Assembly (NCBI GenBank): GCA_002027195.1
Contig: MWJO01000045.1
Location: forward strand, 1 to 58,288
Source of the DNA: Streptomyces sp. GKU 895
GTDB taxonomy: Bacteria > Actinomycetota > Actinomycetes > Streptomycetales > Streptomycetaceae
DNA: 58,288 nt
Reading direction: 5' to 3'
A program made the translations under genes and the position numbers. Of the stretch, positions 16,383 to 25,608 are shown piece after piece. The notes beneath the pieces are model-generated. The model made no database searches. It was not told the DNA's origin and saw nothing but the letters and a program-made list of their open reading frames with translations. Position 1 is the first letter of the stretch; the number at the start of each line of letters is the position of its first letter.

Positions 16383-17335
16383 AACAGACTTCCCCTTCTT
16401 GAAAGCAAGAACTTCTTGAAGGCGGCCACTGGCGGCGTGTCCGGATGGCCGTCCAGCCACGCGACGCCGATTTCCCGTACCGCCCTTGGAGCCGTCACCG
16501 TCAACTCCGCCACTCCCGGGCGGGCTACCGCCGGCGGCGGTAGCAGCGCCACCCCCAGGCCTGCCGCCACCAAGCCCCTCAACGTCTCCGCCTCCTCCCC
16601 CTCGAAGGCCACCCGCGGGCGGAAGCCCGCCTCCTTGCACAGGTCGTCGGTGATTCTGCGGAGGCCGTAGCCCGGTTCCAGGGTCACGAACGTCTCGTCC
16701 GCGGCCTCGGCCAGGCGGATGCGTTTGCGTGAGGCCAGGGGATGGTCGGCGGGGACGACCAGCCGCAGCTTCTGTTCGTCGAGGCGGCGGGCGACGAGGT
16801 CCGGGGCGTCCGGGACCGGGGAGGTGAGGCAGAGGTCCAGCTCACCGGCTCTGAGCCGCTCGATCATCGCCTCGCCGTAGTTCTGGACGAGGCTGAAGCG
16901 GACGCGGGGATGGTCGGCGCGGAAGGCGCGGATCAGGCCGGGGACCGTCTCGGAGCCCATGGTGTGCAGGAAGCCGAAGGCGACCTTGCCGGTGGCCGGG
17001 TCGGCGTCGGCGCGTACCTCCTCGGCGGCGCGTTCGATCTCGGCGAGGGCGCGTTCGACGTGGGTGAGGAAGGCGCGGCCGGACGGGGTGAGGGAGACCG
17101 TGCGGCCGATGCGGGCGAACAGGTCGACACCCAGGTCCTGTTCGAGGCGGACCATCGCGCGGGAGAGCGTGGACTGGGGGACGTTCATCTCCAGAGCGGC
17201 CCGGGTGACGTGCTCGGTGCGGGCGACGCCGGCGAAGTAGGCGAGCCGCGGGGCCAGCAGCATCGACATCTCCGACATGTCTTCTGTGTCACTGGACGGT
17301 GACAGGCGGGGCTGTGAGCTGGGTTGATGCACCAT
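16376..17335 (-). CDS. LysR-family transcriptional regulator
   Basis: About 319 residues. N-terminal winged helix-turn-helix (LAYFAGVARTEHVTRAALEMNVPQSTLSRAMVRLE in outline; residues about 25-60) followed by the linker helix and a periplasmic-binding-like effector domain (FSLVQNYGEAMIERLRAGELD, LRLVVPADHPLASRK, GEEAETLRGLVAAGLGVALLP). The start is taken at MVHQPSSQP; a TTG 13 codons upstream is possible. It is divergent from an MFS exporter, the usual layout in which the regulator controls the pump and itself from one intergenic box. Confidence 0.88.
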   Translation of the reverse strand: MVHQPSSQPRLSPSSDTEDMSEMSMLLAPRLAYFAGVARTEHVTRAALEMNVPQSTLSRAMVRLEQDLGVDLFARIGRTVSLTPSGRAFLTHVERALAEIERAAEEVRADADPATGKVAFGFLHTMGSETVPGLIRAFRADHPRVRFSLVQNYGEAMIERLRAGELDLCLTSPVPDAPDLVARRLDEQKLRLVVPADHPLASRKRIRLAEAADETFVTLEPGYGLRRITDDLCKEAGFRPRVAFEGEEAETLRGLVAAGLGVALLPPPAVARPGVAELTVTAPRAVREIGVAWLDGHPDTPPVAAFKKFLLSRRGSLLP

Positions 17336-17356
17336 GGGAACGATTATGGCGAGTTC

Positions 17357-17371
17357 ATGCATTGGACGCAT
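17357..17371. promoter_or_regulatory. Probable LysR box ATGC-N7-GCAT
   Basis: ATGC (17357-17360) and GCAT (17368-17371) form a dyad with T-N11-A geometry typical of LysR-type regulator sites, between the divergent LysR and MFS genes; an outer half-site pair GTTGATGC / GCATCAAC brackets the same stretch. Confidence 0.5.
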
Positions 17372-17398
17372 CAACGCAGGTGGTCGTAGCTTCGAGTC

Positions 17399-18667
17399 AT
17401 GCCTGCCAGTACCGAGGCGTCCACCACCCGCGTGGGCGCCGACCCCGTCGTTCCTGTCGTCGACTCCCGTATGTCCCCGGGCGGACCCGGTTACCGCCGG
17501 ATGAGCTTCGCCCTCTTCCTCGCCGGCGTCGCGACCTTCGCCCTCCTCTACTCCACGCAGGCCCTTCTGCCGCTGATCTCCGACGAGTTCGGGGTGGCGG
17601 CGAGCGACGCGAGCTGGACGGTGGCGGCGGCGACGGGCGGCCTGGCCCTGTTCGTCCTGCCGATGAGCGCCCTGTCCGAGCGGTTCGGACGGCGTACGGT
17701 CATGACGGCCTCGCTGGCGGTGGCGGTGACGGTCGGACTTCTCGTCCCGCTCGCTCCCTCACTGCCGGCGCTGGTCGTGCTGCGGGCGGTGCAAGGCGCG
17801 GCGCTGGCGGGTCTGCCGGCTTCGGCCACCGCGTATCTGGCGGAGGAGGTCCGCCCCAAGGCCCTGATCACCGCCATCGGTCTCTTCGTCGCGGGCAACA
17901 GTGTCGGCGGGATGAGCGGCCGGGTCATCACCGGGTGGGTGGCCCAGGAGTGGGGCTGGCGGGTCGCGCTCGGGGTCATCGGCGTGATCGCGGTGGGCTG
18001 CGCGGTGGCGTTCCGGCTGCTGCTGCCGGCGCCGAAGCACTTCGTCGCCGGGTCGCTGCGGCCGCGGGTGCTGGTGGGAACGGTCCGGGACCACCTGGCC
18101 AACCCGCTGCTGCGTCGGCTGTACGCGATCGGCGCGCTGTTCATGACCGTCTTCGGCGGCGTGTACACGGTGATCGGCTACCGGCTGACGGAGGCGCCGT
18201 TCGGGCTTCCGCAGGGCGTCATCGGGTCGATCTTCCTGGTCTACCTGGTGGGCACGGTGTCGGCGTCGACAGCCGGCCGGCTGGTGGGGCGTCTCGGGCG
18301 CCGGGGCGCGCTGTACGCGGCGGGCGCGACGACGGCGACGGGGCTGGTCCTGTCCCTGGCCGACTCCCTCGCGCTGGTCCTGCTGGGCCTGGTGCTGATC
18401 ACCGGCGGCTTCTTCGCGGGGCACGCGGTGGCGTCGTCGGCGGTGAGCAAGACGGCGACGGAGGGGCGTGCGCAGGCGTCGGCGCTGTACCAGTCGGCGT
18501 ACTACATCGGATCGAGTGCCGGTTCCACGGTCGGTGCGCTCGCGTTCCACGCGGGGGGCTGGGCCGGGACGGTGGGGGTCGGACTGCTGGCGGTGTTCGG
18601 GGTCGTCACGATCACCCTCCTCGGTACGCGTGCGGCTCGGGTCCAGCAGCGGCTCCTGACTGCCTGA
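17399..18667 (+). CDS. MFS transporter
   Basis: 422 residues with twelve predicted membrane helices. Major-facilitator signatures: the loop 2-3 motif LSERFGRRTVM (motif A, about residue 85-95), LVVLRAVQGAALAGLPASA (helix 4) and the corresponding C-half loop GRLVGRLGRRGALYA. The pattern is that of the YnfM/arabinose-efflux-like drug-proton antiporters. Substrate unknown. ATG at 17399. Divergent from its probable LysR regulator, with a LysR-type box between them, and followed by a hairpin terminator. Confidence 0.9.
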   Translation: MPASTEASTTRVGADPVVPVVDSRMSPGGPGYRRMSFALFLAGVATFALLYSTQALLPLISDEFGVAASDASWTVAAATGGLALFVLPMSALSERFGRRTVMTASLAVAVTVGLLVPLAPSLPALVVLRAVQGAALAGLPASATAYLAEEVRPKALITAIGLFVAGNSVGGMSGRVITGWVAQEWGWRVALGVIGVIAVGCAVAFRLLLPAPKHFVAGSLRPRVLVGTVRDHLANPLLRRLYAIGALFMTVFGGVYTVIGYRLTEAPFGLPQGVIGSIFLVYLVGTVSASTAGRLVGRLGRRGALYAAGATTATGLVLSLADSLALVLLGLVLITGGFFAGHAVASSAVSKTATEGRAQASALYQSAYYIGSSAGSTVGALAFHAGGWAGTVGVGLLAVFGVVTITLLGTRAARVQQRLLTA

Positions 18668-18682
18668 GCCGCACGTCTGCTT

Positions 18683-18724
18683 CCCCCTGGTCGAGGTCGG
18701 TCGGCCAGGGGGATCGCTTTTTCT
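18683..18724 (+). terminator. Rho-independent terminator after the MFS gene
   Basis: CCCCCTGG (18683-18690) pairs with CCAGGGGG (18705-18712), followed within a few bases by CTTTTT. Confidence 0.85.
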
Positions 18725-18754
18725 CGCCCCCGCCGCCCCTACCCGTCCCATCCC

Positions 18755-18823
18755 GGGGGCTGCCGCCCCCGGACCCCCGCTTCGGCCCCGAAAGGGCCTC
18801 GTCCTCAAACGCCGGACGGGCTG
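18755..18823. repeat. Dispersed Streptomyces intergenic repeat (…CAAACGCCGGACGGGCTG…)
   Basis: GGGGGCTGCCGCCCCC hairpin followed by CCCCGAAAGGGCC and CTCAAACGCCGGACGGGCTG, a sequence I recognise as a frequent intergenic repeat in Streptomyces. It lies between the MFS gene and prfB, in the stretch where two syntenic blocks meet. Confidence 0.6.
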
Positions 18824-18883
18824 GGAGATGCACAGGCCTGCCACCCGGCCGAGGTCGGTTGCCACAGCCGTTAGGCTGGAGGC

Positions 18884-19987
<1,104 letters not shown>

Positions 19988-20017
19988 CCCGCAGAGAACC
20001 GACAGAGATTTGTCGAC

Positions 20018-20054
20018 AAGGCAACTGCCGCCTCCGAGGCGGCAGTTGCCTTTT
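20018..20054 (+). terminator. Rho-independent terminator of prfB
   Basis: AAGGCAACTGCCGCC (20018-20032) pairs perfectly with GGCGGCAGTTGCCTT (20038-20052) over a five-base loop and ends in TTTT. The remaining ~245 bp to the next gene hold no visible gene and must contain its promoter. Confidence 0.95.
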
Positions 20055-20298
20055 CTATGACCGGATGTCTGGGTTTTACATCACACTCACAGGCTCCAAC
20101 CCCCGGCAAAGAGCCCGTAGTCGGACATCGCGTACGCAACGGCCTTGACGTTGCTTTGAAAAATGGGAAGGGTAAAGCGTGGCATGCGTATCTCTGGGGC
20201 GCATGTGAACCGGGGGAGAGTTGAGCACCGCCACCCCCCGTTGATCACGGCCCCGGGCGCCGCCTCACTGACGATGAGCTACTGGGGGTAGCAACCTT

Positions 20299-20907
20299 AT
20301 GACCAAGAAGACGCGGATCCGGATCGCGCGGATAGCCGCCGGTGCCGTGATCGCGGCCGGCGCCTCGCTGACTGCCGCCGGCGCCGCTTCCGCGCTGGAC
20401 ATCGGCGTGAACGTGGACGAGAGCGGCGTCGGCGTCAACGTCGACGCCGACGACCCCACGGACCCGCCGACCGAGCTGCCGACCGACCCGCCCACCGAGG
20501 AGCCGACGGAACTCCCGACGGAGCCCACCGAGGAGCCGACGGAGCCCACCGAGGAGCCCACCGAGCCGACCGAGGAGCCCACCCAGGACCCGACCGGGGA
20601 CCCGACGGACGAGCCCTCAGAGGACCCGACGGACGACGGCGGCAACGGCGGCGGCAACGGGAACGGCGGCGGCAACAACGCCGACCCCGACGGCGGCTCC
20701 GGCACCTCCGCGCAGGAGGAGGGCACCTCCGCCCTCACCGACACCGGCTCCGACACCACCGCCCAGGGCGGCGGCGACGAGCTCGCCGAGACCGGCGCCG
20801 GCCAGACCGCCTTCCTGCTGGTGGGCGCCGCCACGATGATCGCCGGCGGTATCGGCTTCCGCGTCCTGCCGCGCCTCATGGGCGGCCGCGGCGGCGCTGT
20901 CGCCTGA
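20299..20907 (+). CDS. LAETG-type sortase-anchored surface protein with Pro/Thr/Glu repeats
   Basis: 202 residues. N-terminal signal peptide (KKTRIRIARIAAGAVIAAGA, cleavage near ASALD), a central stalk of PTE/EPTE/DPT repeats (about residues 52-110), a Gly/Asn-rich linker, and a C-terminal sorting signal: LAETG at about residue 163, then a hydrophobic helix (FLLVGAATMIAGGIGFRVL) and a basic tail (MGGRGG). LAxTG is the class E sortase motif used in Streptomyces, as in the long chaplins, so the protein should be covalently linked to peptidoglycan. The stalk looks like a spacer; there is no globular domain, so its own function is unknown. ATG preceded by GGGGGT. Confidence 0.88.
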   Translation: MTKKTRIRIARIAAGAVIAAGASLTAAGAASALDIGVNVDESGVGVNVDADDPTDPPTELPTDPPTEEPTELPTEPTEEPTEPTEEPTEPTEEPTQDPTGDPTDEPSEDPTDDGGNGGGNGNGGGNNADPDGGSGTSAQEEGTSALTDTGSDTTAQGGGDELAETGAGQTAFLLVGAATMIAGGIGFRVLPRLMGGRGGAVA

Positions 20908-20960
20908 CGGTAGCCGTACGCACGCGCGGCGTGTGCCGGTCGTACGCCTGTTCGTACGAC

Positions 20961-20997
20961 GAGAGGCCCGGAGCGAAGGACTCGCTCCGGGCCTCTC
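20961..20997. terminator. Bidirectional hairpin terminator
   Basis: GAGAGGCCCGGAGCGA (20961-20976) pairs with TCGCTCCGGGCCTCTC (20982-20997), between the convergent LAETG-protein and zinc-ribbon genes. Confidence 0.92.
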
Positions 20998-21015
20998 GGG
21001 CGTCTCGTACCGGCG

Positions 21016-21207
21016 CTACGCGGTCTGGTGCGCCAGCAGGGCCACCGCCGCGATCAGCACCGCGAGCAGGGCGATCAGCGTCATGGGGTTGAGCTGCGCG
21101 AACGGGTTCTCCTGCGAGAGCCGCTCGCGGTTGGCGCGGCACACGGGGCAGCGGCCCTCATTGACGGGCGCCGCGCAGTTCGCGCACACCAGCCGGTCGT
21201 ACGTCAT
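21016..21207 (-). CDS. Small zinc-ribbon membrane protein
   Basis: 63 residues from the ATG at 21207, which has a good ribosome site (GAGGAGGG ten bases upstream). Two CxxC pairs (CANC near residue 8 and CPVC near residue 20) form a probable zinc ribbon, followed by a single C-terminal membrane helix (MTLIALLAVLIAAVALL). This is a conserved small protein next to ftsE in Streptomyces; function unknown. The longer frame upstream of this ATG is out of character and was not used. Divergent from ftsE. Confidence 0.8.
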   Translation of the reverse strand: MTYDRLVCANCAAPVNEGRCPVCRANRERLSQENPFAQLNPMTLIALLAVLIAAVALLAHQTA

Positions 21208-21427
21208 GCGCTCGCCCTCCTCATACCGGTTCTCTCCACAGAACGCTCCCGGGGCGGAGAACGTTCCCCCTCCACTGTGCCAGGTTCCCTCGGAATCGGC
21301 TCGGGCGCTGCCGGATGGGCGGGCACAAAAGGCACAACAGGCGCGCAACCGCAACCTGTGCCTGCGCTCACACACCCGGTTCGCGTATGGTCACGCTCAT
21401 CTACCCCCGGCCAACCGTGGTGCATCC

Positions 21428-22117
21428 GTGATCCGATTCGACAACGTCTCCAAGGTCTACCCCAAGCAGACCCGCCCCGCACTCAGGGATGTCTCCCTGG
21501 AAGTGGAGAAGGGTGAGTTCGTCTTCCTCGTCGGCTCCTCCGGCTCCGGAAAGTCCACCTTCCTGCGGCTGATCCTCCGCGAGGAGCGGTGCAGCCACGG
21601 GCAGGTGCACGTCCTGGGCAAGGACCTCGCGCGCATCTCCAACTGGAAGGTGCCGCAGATCCGCCGCCAGCTGGGGACGGTGTTCCAGGACTTCCGGCTG
21701 CTGCCCAACAAGACGGTCGCGGAGAACGTGGCCTTCGCGCAGGAGGTCATCGGCAAGTCCAAGGGCGAGATCCGCAAGTCCGTGCCGCAGGTGCTCGACC
21801 TCGTCGGGCTCGGCGGCAAGGAGGAGCGGATGCCGGGCGAGCTGTCCGGCGGTGAGCAGCAGCGCGTGGCCATCGCACGGGCCTTCGTCAACCGGCCCAA
21901 GCTGCTGATCTGCGACGAGCCCACCGGCAACCTCGACCCGCAGACCTCCGTCGGCATCATGAAGCTGCTCGACCGGATCAACCGGACGGGCACCACCGTG
22001 GTGATGGCGACGCACGACCAGAACATCGTGGACCAGATGCGCAAGCGCGTCATCGAGCTGGAGCAGGGCCGCCTCGTCCGTGACCAGGCGCGCGGCGTCT
22101 ACGGCTACCAGCACTGA
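21428..22117 (+). CDS. ftsE: Cell-division ABC-type ATPase FtsE
   Basis: 229 residues from the GTG at 21428. Complete ABC ATPase: Walker A GSSGSGKST (about 36-44), Q-loop VFQDFRLLP, signature LSGGEQQR (about 139-146), Walker B LLICDEPTG and the H-loop ATHD. Together with FtsX it forms the membrane complex that switches on cell-wall hydrolases through an external partner. The FtsX gene begins 37 bp downstream, and a PDZ/S41 peptidase follows, as in other Streptomyces. No strong ribosome site before the GTG. Confidence 0.96.
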   Translation: MIRFDNVSKVYPKQTRPALRDVSLEVEKGEFVFLVGSSGSGKSTFLRLILREERCSHGQVHVLGKDLARISNWKVPQIRRQLGTVFQDFRLLPNKTVAENVAFAQEVIGKSKGEIRKSVPQVLDLVGLGGKEERMPGELSGGEQQRVAIARAFVNRPKLLICDEPTGNLDPQTSVGIMKLLDRINRTGTTVVMATHDQNIVDQMRKRVIELEQGRLVRDQARGVYGYQH

Positions 22118-22153
22118 CCGCGACCGTCCACGGAAAGGCCTGATCCTCCCGCC

Positions 22154-23071
22154 ATGCGCGCCCAGTTCGTACTCTCCGAGATCGGCGTCGGTCTCCGCCG
22201 CAACCTGACGATGACGTTCGCCGTCATCGTCTCCGTCGCCCTGTCGCTGGCCCTGTTCGGCGCCTCGCTCCTGATGAGCGACCAGGTCAGCACCATGAAG
22301 GGCTACTGGTACGACAAGGTCAACGTCTCGGTCTTCCTCTGCAACAAGAGCGACGCCGAGTCCGACCCCAACTGCGCCAAGGGCGCGGTGACCGACGACC
22401 AGAAGAAGCAGATCCTCGCCGACCTGGACAAGATGTCGGTCGTCGAGAAGGTCACGTACGAGTCCCAGGACCAGGCGTACAAGCACTACAAGGAGCAGTT
22501 CGGCGACTCCCCGCTGGCCGCCTCCCTCACGCCGGACCAGATGCAGGAGTCGTACCGGATCAAGCTGAAGGACCCGGAGAAGTACCAGGTCGTCGCGACC
22601 GCGTTCGACGGCCGGGACGGCGTGCAGTCGGTGCAGGACCAGAAGGGCATCCTCGACAACCTCTTCGGTCTCCTCAACGGCATGAACTGGGCGGCGCGCG
22701 CGGTCATGGCGCTGATGCTGGTCGTCGCGCTGATGCTGATCGTCAACACCGTGCGCGTCTCGGCGTTCAGCCGACGGCGTGAGACCGGCATCATGCGCCT
22801 GGTCGGCGCCTCGGGCTTCTACATCCAGGCCCCGTTCATCATGGAGGCCGCGGTGGCCGGCCTGATCGGCGGCGGCGTCGCCTGCGCGTTCCTGGTGGTC
22901 TCCCGGTACTTCATCATCGACCACGGCCTGGCCCTGTCCGAGAAGCTGAACCTGATCAACTTCATCGGCTGGGACGCCGTCCTGACCAAGCTCCCCCTGA
23001 TCCTCGCGACCAGCCTGCTGATGCCGGCCCTGGCGGCGTTCTTCGCGCTGCGCAAGTACCTCAAGGTGTGA
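22154..23071 (+). CDS. ftsX: Cell-division permease-like protein FtsX
   Basis: 305 residues, four membrane helices: one near residues 20-42, then a large extracellular loop (about 45-170), then three C-terminal helices. The loop contains a cysteine pair, FLCNKSDAESDPNCAKG, typical of the actinobacterial FtsX external domain that binds a cell-wall hydrolase activator (RipC in mycobacteria). The C-terminal FtsX domain shows VNTVRVSAFSRRRETGIMRLVGAS. Operon with ftsE. Followed by a hairpin at 23083-23114. Confidence 0.95.
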   Translation: MRAQFVLSEIGVGLRRNLTMTFAVIVSVALSLALFGASLLMSDQVSTMKGYWYDKVNVSVFLCNKSDAESDPNCAKGAVTDDQKKQILADLDKMSVVEKVTYESQDQAYKHYKEQFGDSPLAASLTPDQMQESYRIKLKDPEKYQVVATAFDGRDGVQSVQDQKGILDNLFGLLNGMNWAARAVMALMLVVALMLIVNTVRVSAFSRRRETGIMRLVGASGFYIQAPFIMEAAVAGLIGGGVACAFLVVSRYFIIDHGLALSEKLNLINFIGWDAVLTKLPLILATSLLMPALAAFFALRKYLKV

Positions 23072-23082
23072 CGCATGCCAAG

Positions 23083-23114
23083 AGGGCCGTGCGGTCAACC
23101 GACCGTGCGGCCCT
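23083..23114 (+). terminator. Hairpin terminator after ftsX
   Basis: GGGCCGTGCGGTC pairs with GACCGTGCGGCCC (two G-U wobbles) over a four-base loop. It separates ftsEX from the S41 peptidase gene, so the latter probably has its own promoter in the following 25 bp or is expressed by read-through. Confidence 0.75.
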
Positions 23115-23138
23115 TCGCGTTGTCCTAGACTCACCCGC

Positions 23139-24305
23139 ATGTCAGGCCGTGAGCTGTTCTGTCAGCCCCGCCGTATCGGCCGCGGGGCGGCTCTGACGTT
23201 GGTGTTCGCGAGTGTGCTGGTCGCGGGGGCGGCGACGGGGTCGTTGCCGGGGCCCGACCGGAAATCCCCGCCCGACGCGGCCCGTTCGGCCGCGCCCGCC
23301 GGACATCACCAGGACGTGGCGAAGGCCGCCGAGGAGGCCATGGCCGACGGCAAGTCGCCCATGGAGGCCGCCGAGCGGGCCGTCAGCCGCAGCGGGGACC
23401 GGTGGGGGGCGGTGTACTCCCGCGGGGAGTACGAGGAGTTCGAGGAGGCCCTCGACGGTGAGTACACCGGCGTCGGTCTGTGGGCACGGCGGGAGCGGGA
23501 CGGCCGGATCGAGGTGACCAAGGTGCGGGCGGGGTCGCCCGCCGCCGGGGCCGGGATCCGCGCCGGGGATCTGCTGCGCGGTGTCGACGGGGCCGACGTC
23601 GACGGACGGCCCGTCACCGAGGTCGTCTCCTTACTGCGCGGTGACGCCCAGGACGCGGCCGCCGGGACCGCGGTGACGCTGCGGCTGGAGCGCGGCCCGC
23701 GCGTGTGGACCGAGACCCTGCGGCGTGCGCGGCTGTCCACCGACTCCGTCACCGTGCGAAGGCTCACCGACCGGATCACCCTCATCAAGATCGACTCCTT
23801 CACGAAGGGCTCCGGCGACGCGGTGCGGACCGCCGTGCGGCAGGCACCCGCCGACGCCGGCATCGTCCTGGACCTGCGCGGCAACTCCGGCGGACTCGTC
23901 ACCGAGGCCGTCACCGCCGCCTCCGCCTTCCTCGACGGCGGTCTCGTCGCCACCTACGACGTCGACGGCGAGCAGCAGGTCCTGCACGCCGACTCCGGCG
24001 GCGACACCACCAGACCCCTCGTCGCGCTCGTCGACGGCGGCACGATGAGCGCGGCCGAACTGCTCACGGGCGCGTTGCAGGACCGGGGCCGGGCCGTGGT
24101 CGTGGGCTCCCGGACCTTCGGCAAGGGCTCGGTGCAGATGCCGAGCCGGCTGCCCGACGGGTCGGTCGCCGAGCTGACCGTCGGCCACTACCGCACGCCC
24201 TCCGGCCGGGCCGTCGACGGCAAGGGCATCACCCCGGACCTGGAGGCCGACTCGCAGGTCCTCGAGCGGGCGGAGACGGTCCTCAGCGGCCTGGGCCCCG
24301 AGTAG
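23139..24305 (+). CDS. PDZ-containing C-terminal processing peptidase (S41), with a TTA codon
   Basis: 388 residues. One N-terminal membrane anchor or signal (LTLVFASVLVAGAATGS), a PDZ domain (IEVTKVRAGSPAAGAGIRAGDLLRGV, about 125-150) and the S41 catalytic domain: GNSGG, then the nucleophile serine in GTMSAAELLTGA and the lysine base in RTFGKGSVQ. Such proteases trim or degrade exported proteins; the position behind ftsEX suggests envelope or division targets, but none is known. A rare leucine codon TTA at 23631-23633 is in frame, so full expression should need the bldA tRNA and be tied to development. The family's tail-specific specificity is inferred, not visible. Confidence 0.93.
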   Translation: MSGRELFCQPRRIGRGAALTLVFASVLVAGAATGSLPGPDRKSPPDAARSAAPAGHHQDVAKAAEEAMADGKSPMEAAERAVSRSGDRWGAVYSRGEYEEFEEALDGEYTGVGLWARRERDGRIEVTKVRAGSPAAGAGIRAGDLLRGVDGADVDGRPVTEVVSLLRGDAQDAAAGTAVTLRLERGPRVWTETLRRARLSTDSVTVRRLTDRITLIKIDSFTKGSGDAVRTAVRQAPADAGIVLDLRGNSGGLVTEAVTAASAFLDGGLVATYDVDGEQQVLHADSGGDTTRPLVALVDGGTMSAAELLTGALQDRGRAVVVGSRTFGKGSVQMPSRLPDGSVAELTVGHYRTPSGRAVDGKGITPDLEADSQVLERAETVLSGLGPE

Positions 24306-24393
24306 CGGCCGACCGGCGTACCGGCGCACCGGCGTCCGGGGCCGTAAACGACTTCCCCCGCACCCCCTCCGTAGTGCGAAAATGGACGGCACT

Positions 24394-24948
24394 ATGAGCA
24401 AGGGAATGTACGTACCGAAGGAGTCCCAGCCCAAGCAGGGCGGGGCGGCCGCCAAGGGCCGGGACGGCGAGAAGGGCGGCAAGAAGAAGATCGTCGCCCA
24501 GAACAAGAAGGCCCGGCACGACTACGCGATCATCGACACCTACGAGGCCGGCATCGTGCTGACCGGCACCGAGGTGAAGTCGCTGCGCCAGGGGCGGACG
24601 TCGCTGACCGACGGCTTCGTCCAGATCGACGGGGGCGAGGCATGGCTGCACAACGCCCACATCCCGGAGTACGCCCAGGGCACCTGGACCAACCACTCCG
24701 CGCGCCGCAAGCGCAAGCTGCTGCTGCACCGCGAGGAGATCGACAAGCTGGAGTCCAAGTCCCAGGAGACGGGTCACACGATCGTGCCCCTCGCCGTGTA
24801 CTTCAAGGACGGCCGGGCGAAGGCCGAGATCGCGCTCGCGCGAGGCAAGAAGGAGTACGACAAGCGCCAGACCCTGCGGGAGAAGCAGGACCGGCGGGAG
24901 TCGGACCGGGCGATCGCGGCGGCCAAGCGGAAGCAGCGCGGCGTCTGA
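24394..24948 (+). CDS. smpB: SsrA-binding protein SmpB
   Basis: 184 residues. Binds tmRNA and delivers it to stalled ribosomes for trans-translation. Characteristic segments: QNKKARHDYAIIDTYEAGI, LTGTEVKSLRQGRTSLTDGF and a basic C-terminal tail (REKQDRRESDRAIAAAKRKQ) that reaches into the mRNA channel. An upstream in-frame ATG (24382) would add four residues; I use 24394 because it matches the usual MSKGMYVPKE start. Its RNA partner ssrA follows immediately. Confidence 0.95.
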   Translation: MSKGMYVPKESQPKQGGAAAKGRDGEKGGKKKIVAQNKKARHDYAIIDTYEAGIVLTGTEVKSLRQGRTSLTDGFVQIDGGEAWLHNAHIPEYAQGTWTNHSARRKRKLLLHREEIDKLESKSQETGHTIVPLAVYFKDGRAKAEIALARGKKEYDKRQTLREKQDRRESDRAIAAAKRKQRGV

Positions 24949-25041
24949 CCGGCGGGGAATACGGTGGCATCGGCGTGCGTTGGTCACGTACGATGGCATC
25001 AGCACCGGCCACGGCCGGCGCGCACATTGAAAACACAACAT

Positions 25042-25442
25042 GGGGATGATCGGTTTCGACAGCGGCTGTCGAAGCAGGGGAAGCGTGTCGAGGAAGCGGC
25101 CATGATCTCGTAAACCACAGGCCGAAAAAAATAATCGCCACTATCAAGAGCGATTCTCCCAAGGCGACGCAGTTCGCCCTCGCTGCCTGATCAGGTAGCT
25201 AGGCAACTGCCCCTTACTTAAGGGAGTGTCAGCCCGGGGCTGTTCCCGACCCGGTTCCTGGCATCAGCTAGGGGACTAAACCTTGATCCCGGTCACGGGG
25301 TGAAGAGGGAAATCAAACAGTGACTGGGCCCGTTCCGGACTTGTCTGGGTGATCCGGAGGGCCGAGAAACTCGTACCAGACTGCACACGGAGAAGTCCTG
25401 ATTCCGCACCGTTGGACGCGGGTTCGATTCCCGCCATCTCCA
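25042..25442 (+). ncRNA. ssrA: Transfer-messenger RNA (tmRNA, ssrA)
   Basis: The 5' end GGGGATG pairs with the 3' CATCTCC (25435-25441) to form the acceptor stem; the T-arm GGGTTCGATTCCC precedes the 3' end, and the 5' part contains the conserved GGTTTCGACAG. The tag reading frame begins with GCC at 25137 and ends at TGA 25188-25190, giving ATIKSDSPKATQFALAA; the ALAA ending is the usual degradation signal. A CCA end is not encoded after the discriminator base, so it must be added. The exact ends are judged from pairing. Confidence 0.93.
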
Positions 25443-25476
25443 CTCGCCCAGACCGATGGGCACCCCATGTGGGCTC

Positions 25477-25508
25477 AGCCCCGCTGCTCCTGAGCAGCGG
25501 GGCTTTGT
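25477..25508 (+). terminator. Terminator after ssrA
   Basis: AGCCCCGCTGCTC (25477-25489) pairs perfectly with GAGCAGCGGGGCT (25492-25504) over a two-base loop, followed by TTTG. Confidence 0.88.
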
Positions 25509-25608
25509 CATGCGCGTCCGCCGAGCCGCGAACCACCATGGCGCACCGGCCCGTTGTGGTGTGCGGCCCCATATCGAGGGGTCGTTCACGCTTCTACGGT
25601 CCCTGGCC

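Noticed and set aside
20461..20640. DNA repeat array in the LAETG gene as a mobile or satellite element
   Set aside because: The repeats encode an in-frame Pro-Thr-Glu stalk typical of wall-anchored proteins, so they are a protein feature.
25435..25520. tmRNA 3' end as an integration site of a mobile element
   Set aside because: No integrase, no repeated copy of the ssrA 3' end and no phage-like genes were found downstream in the window.
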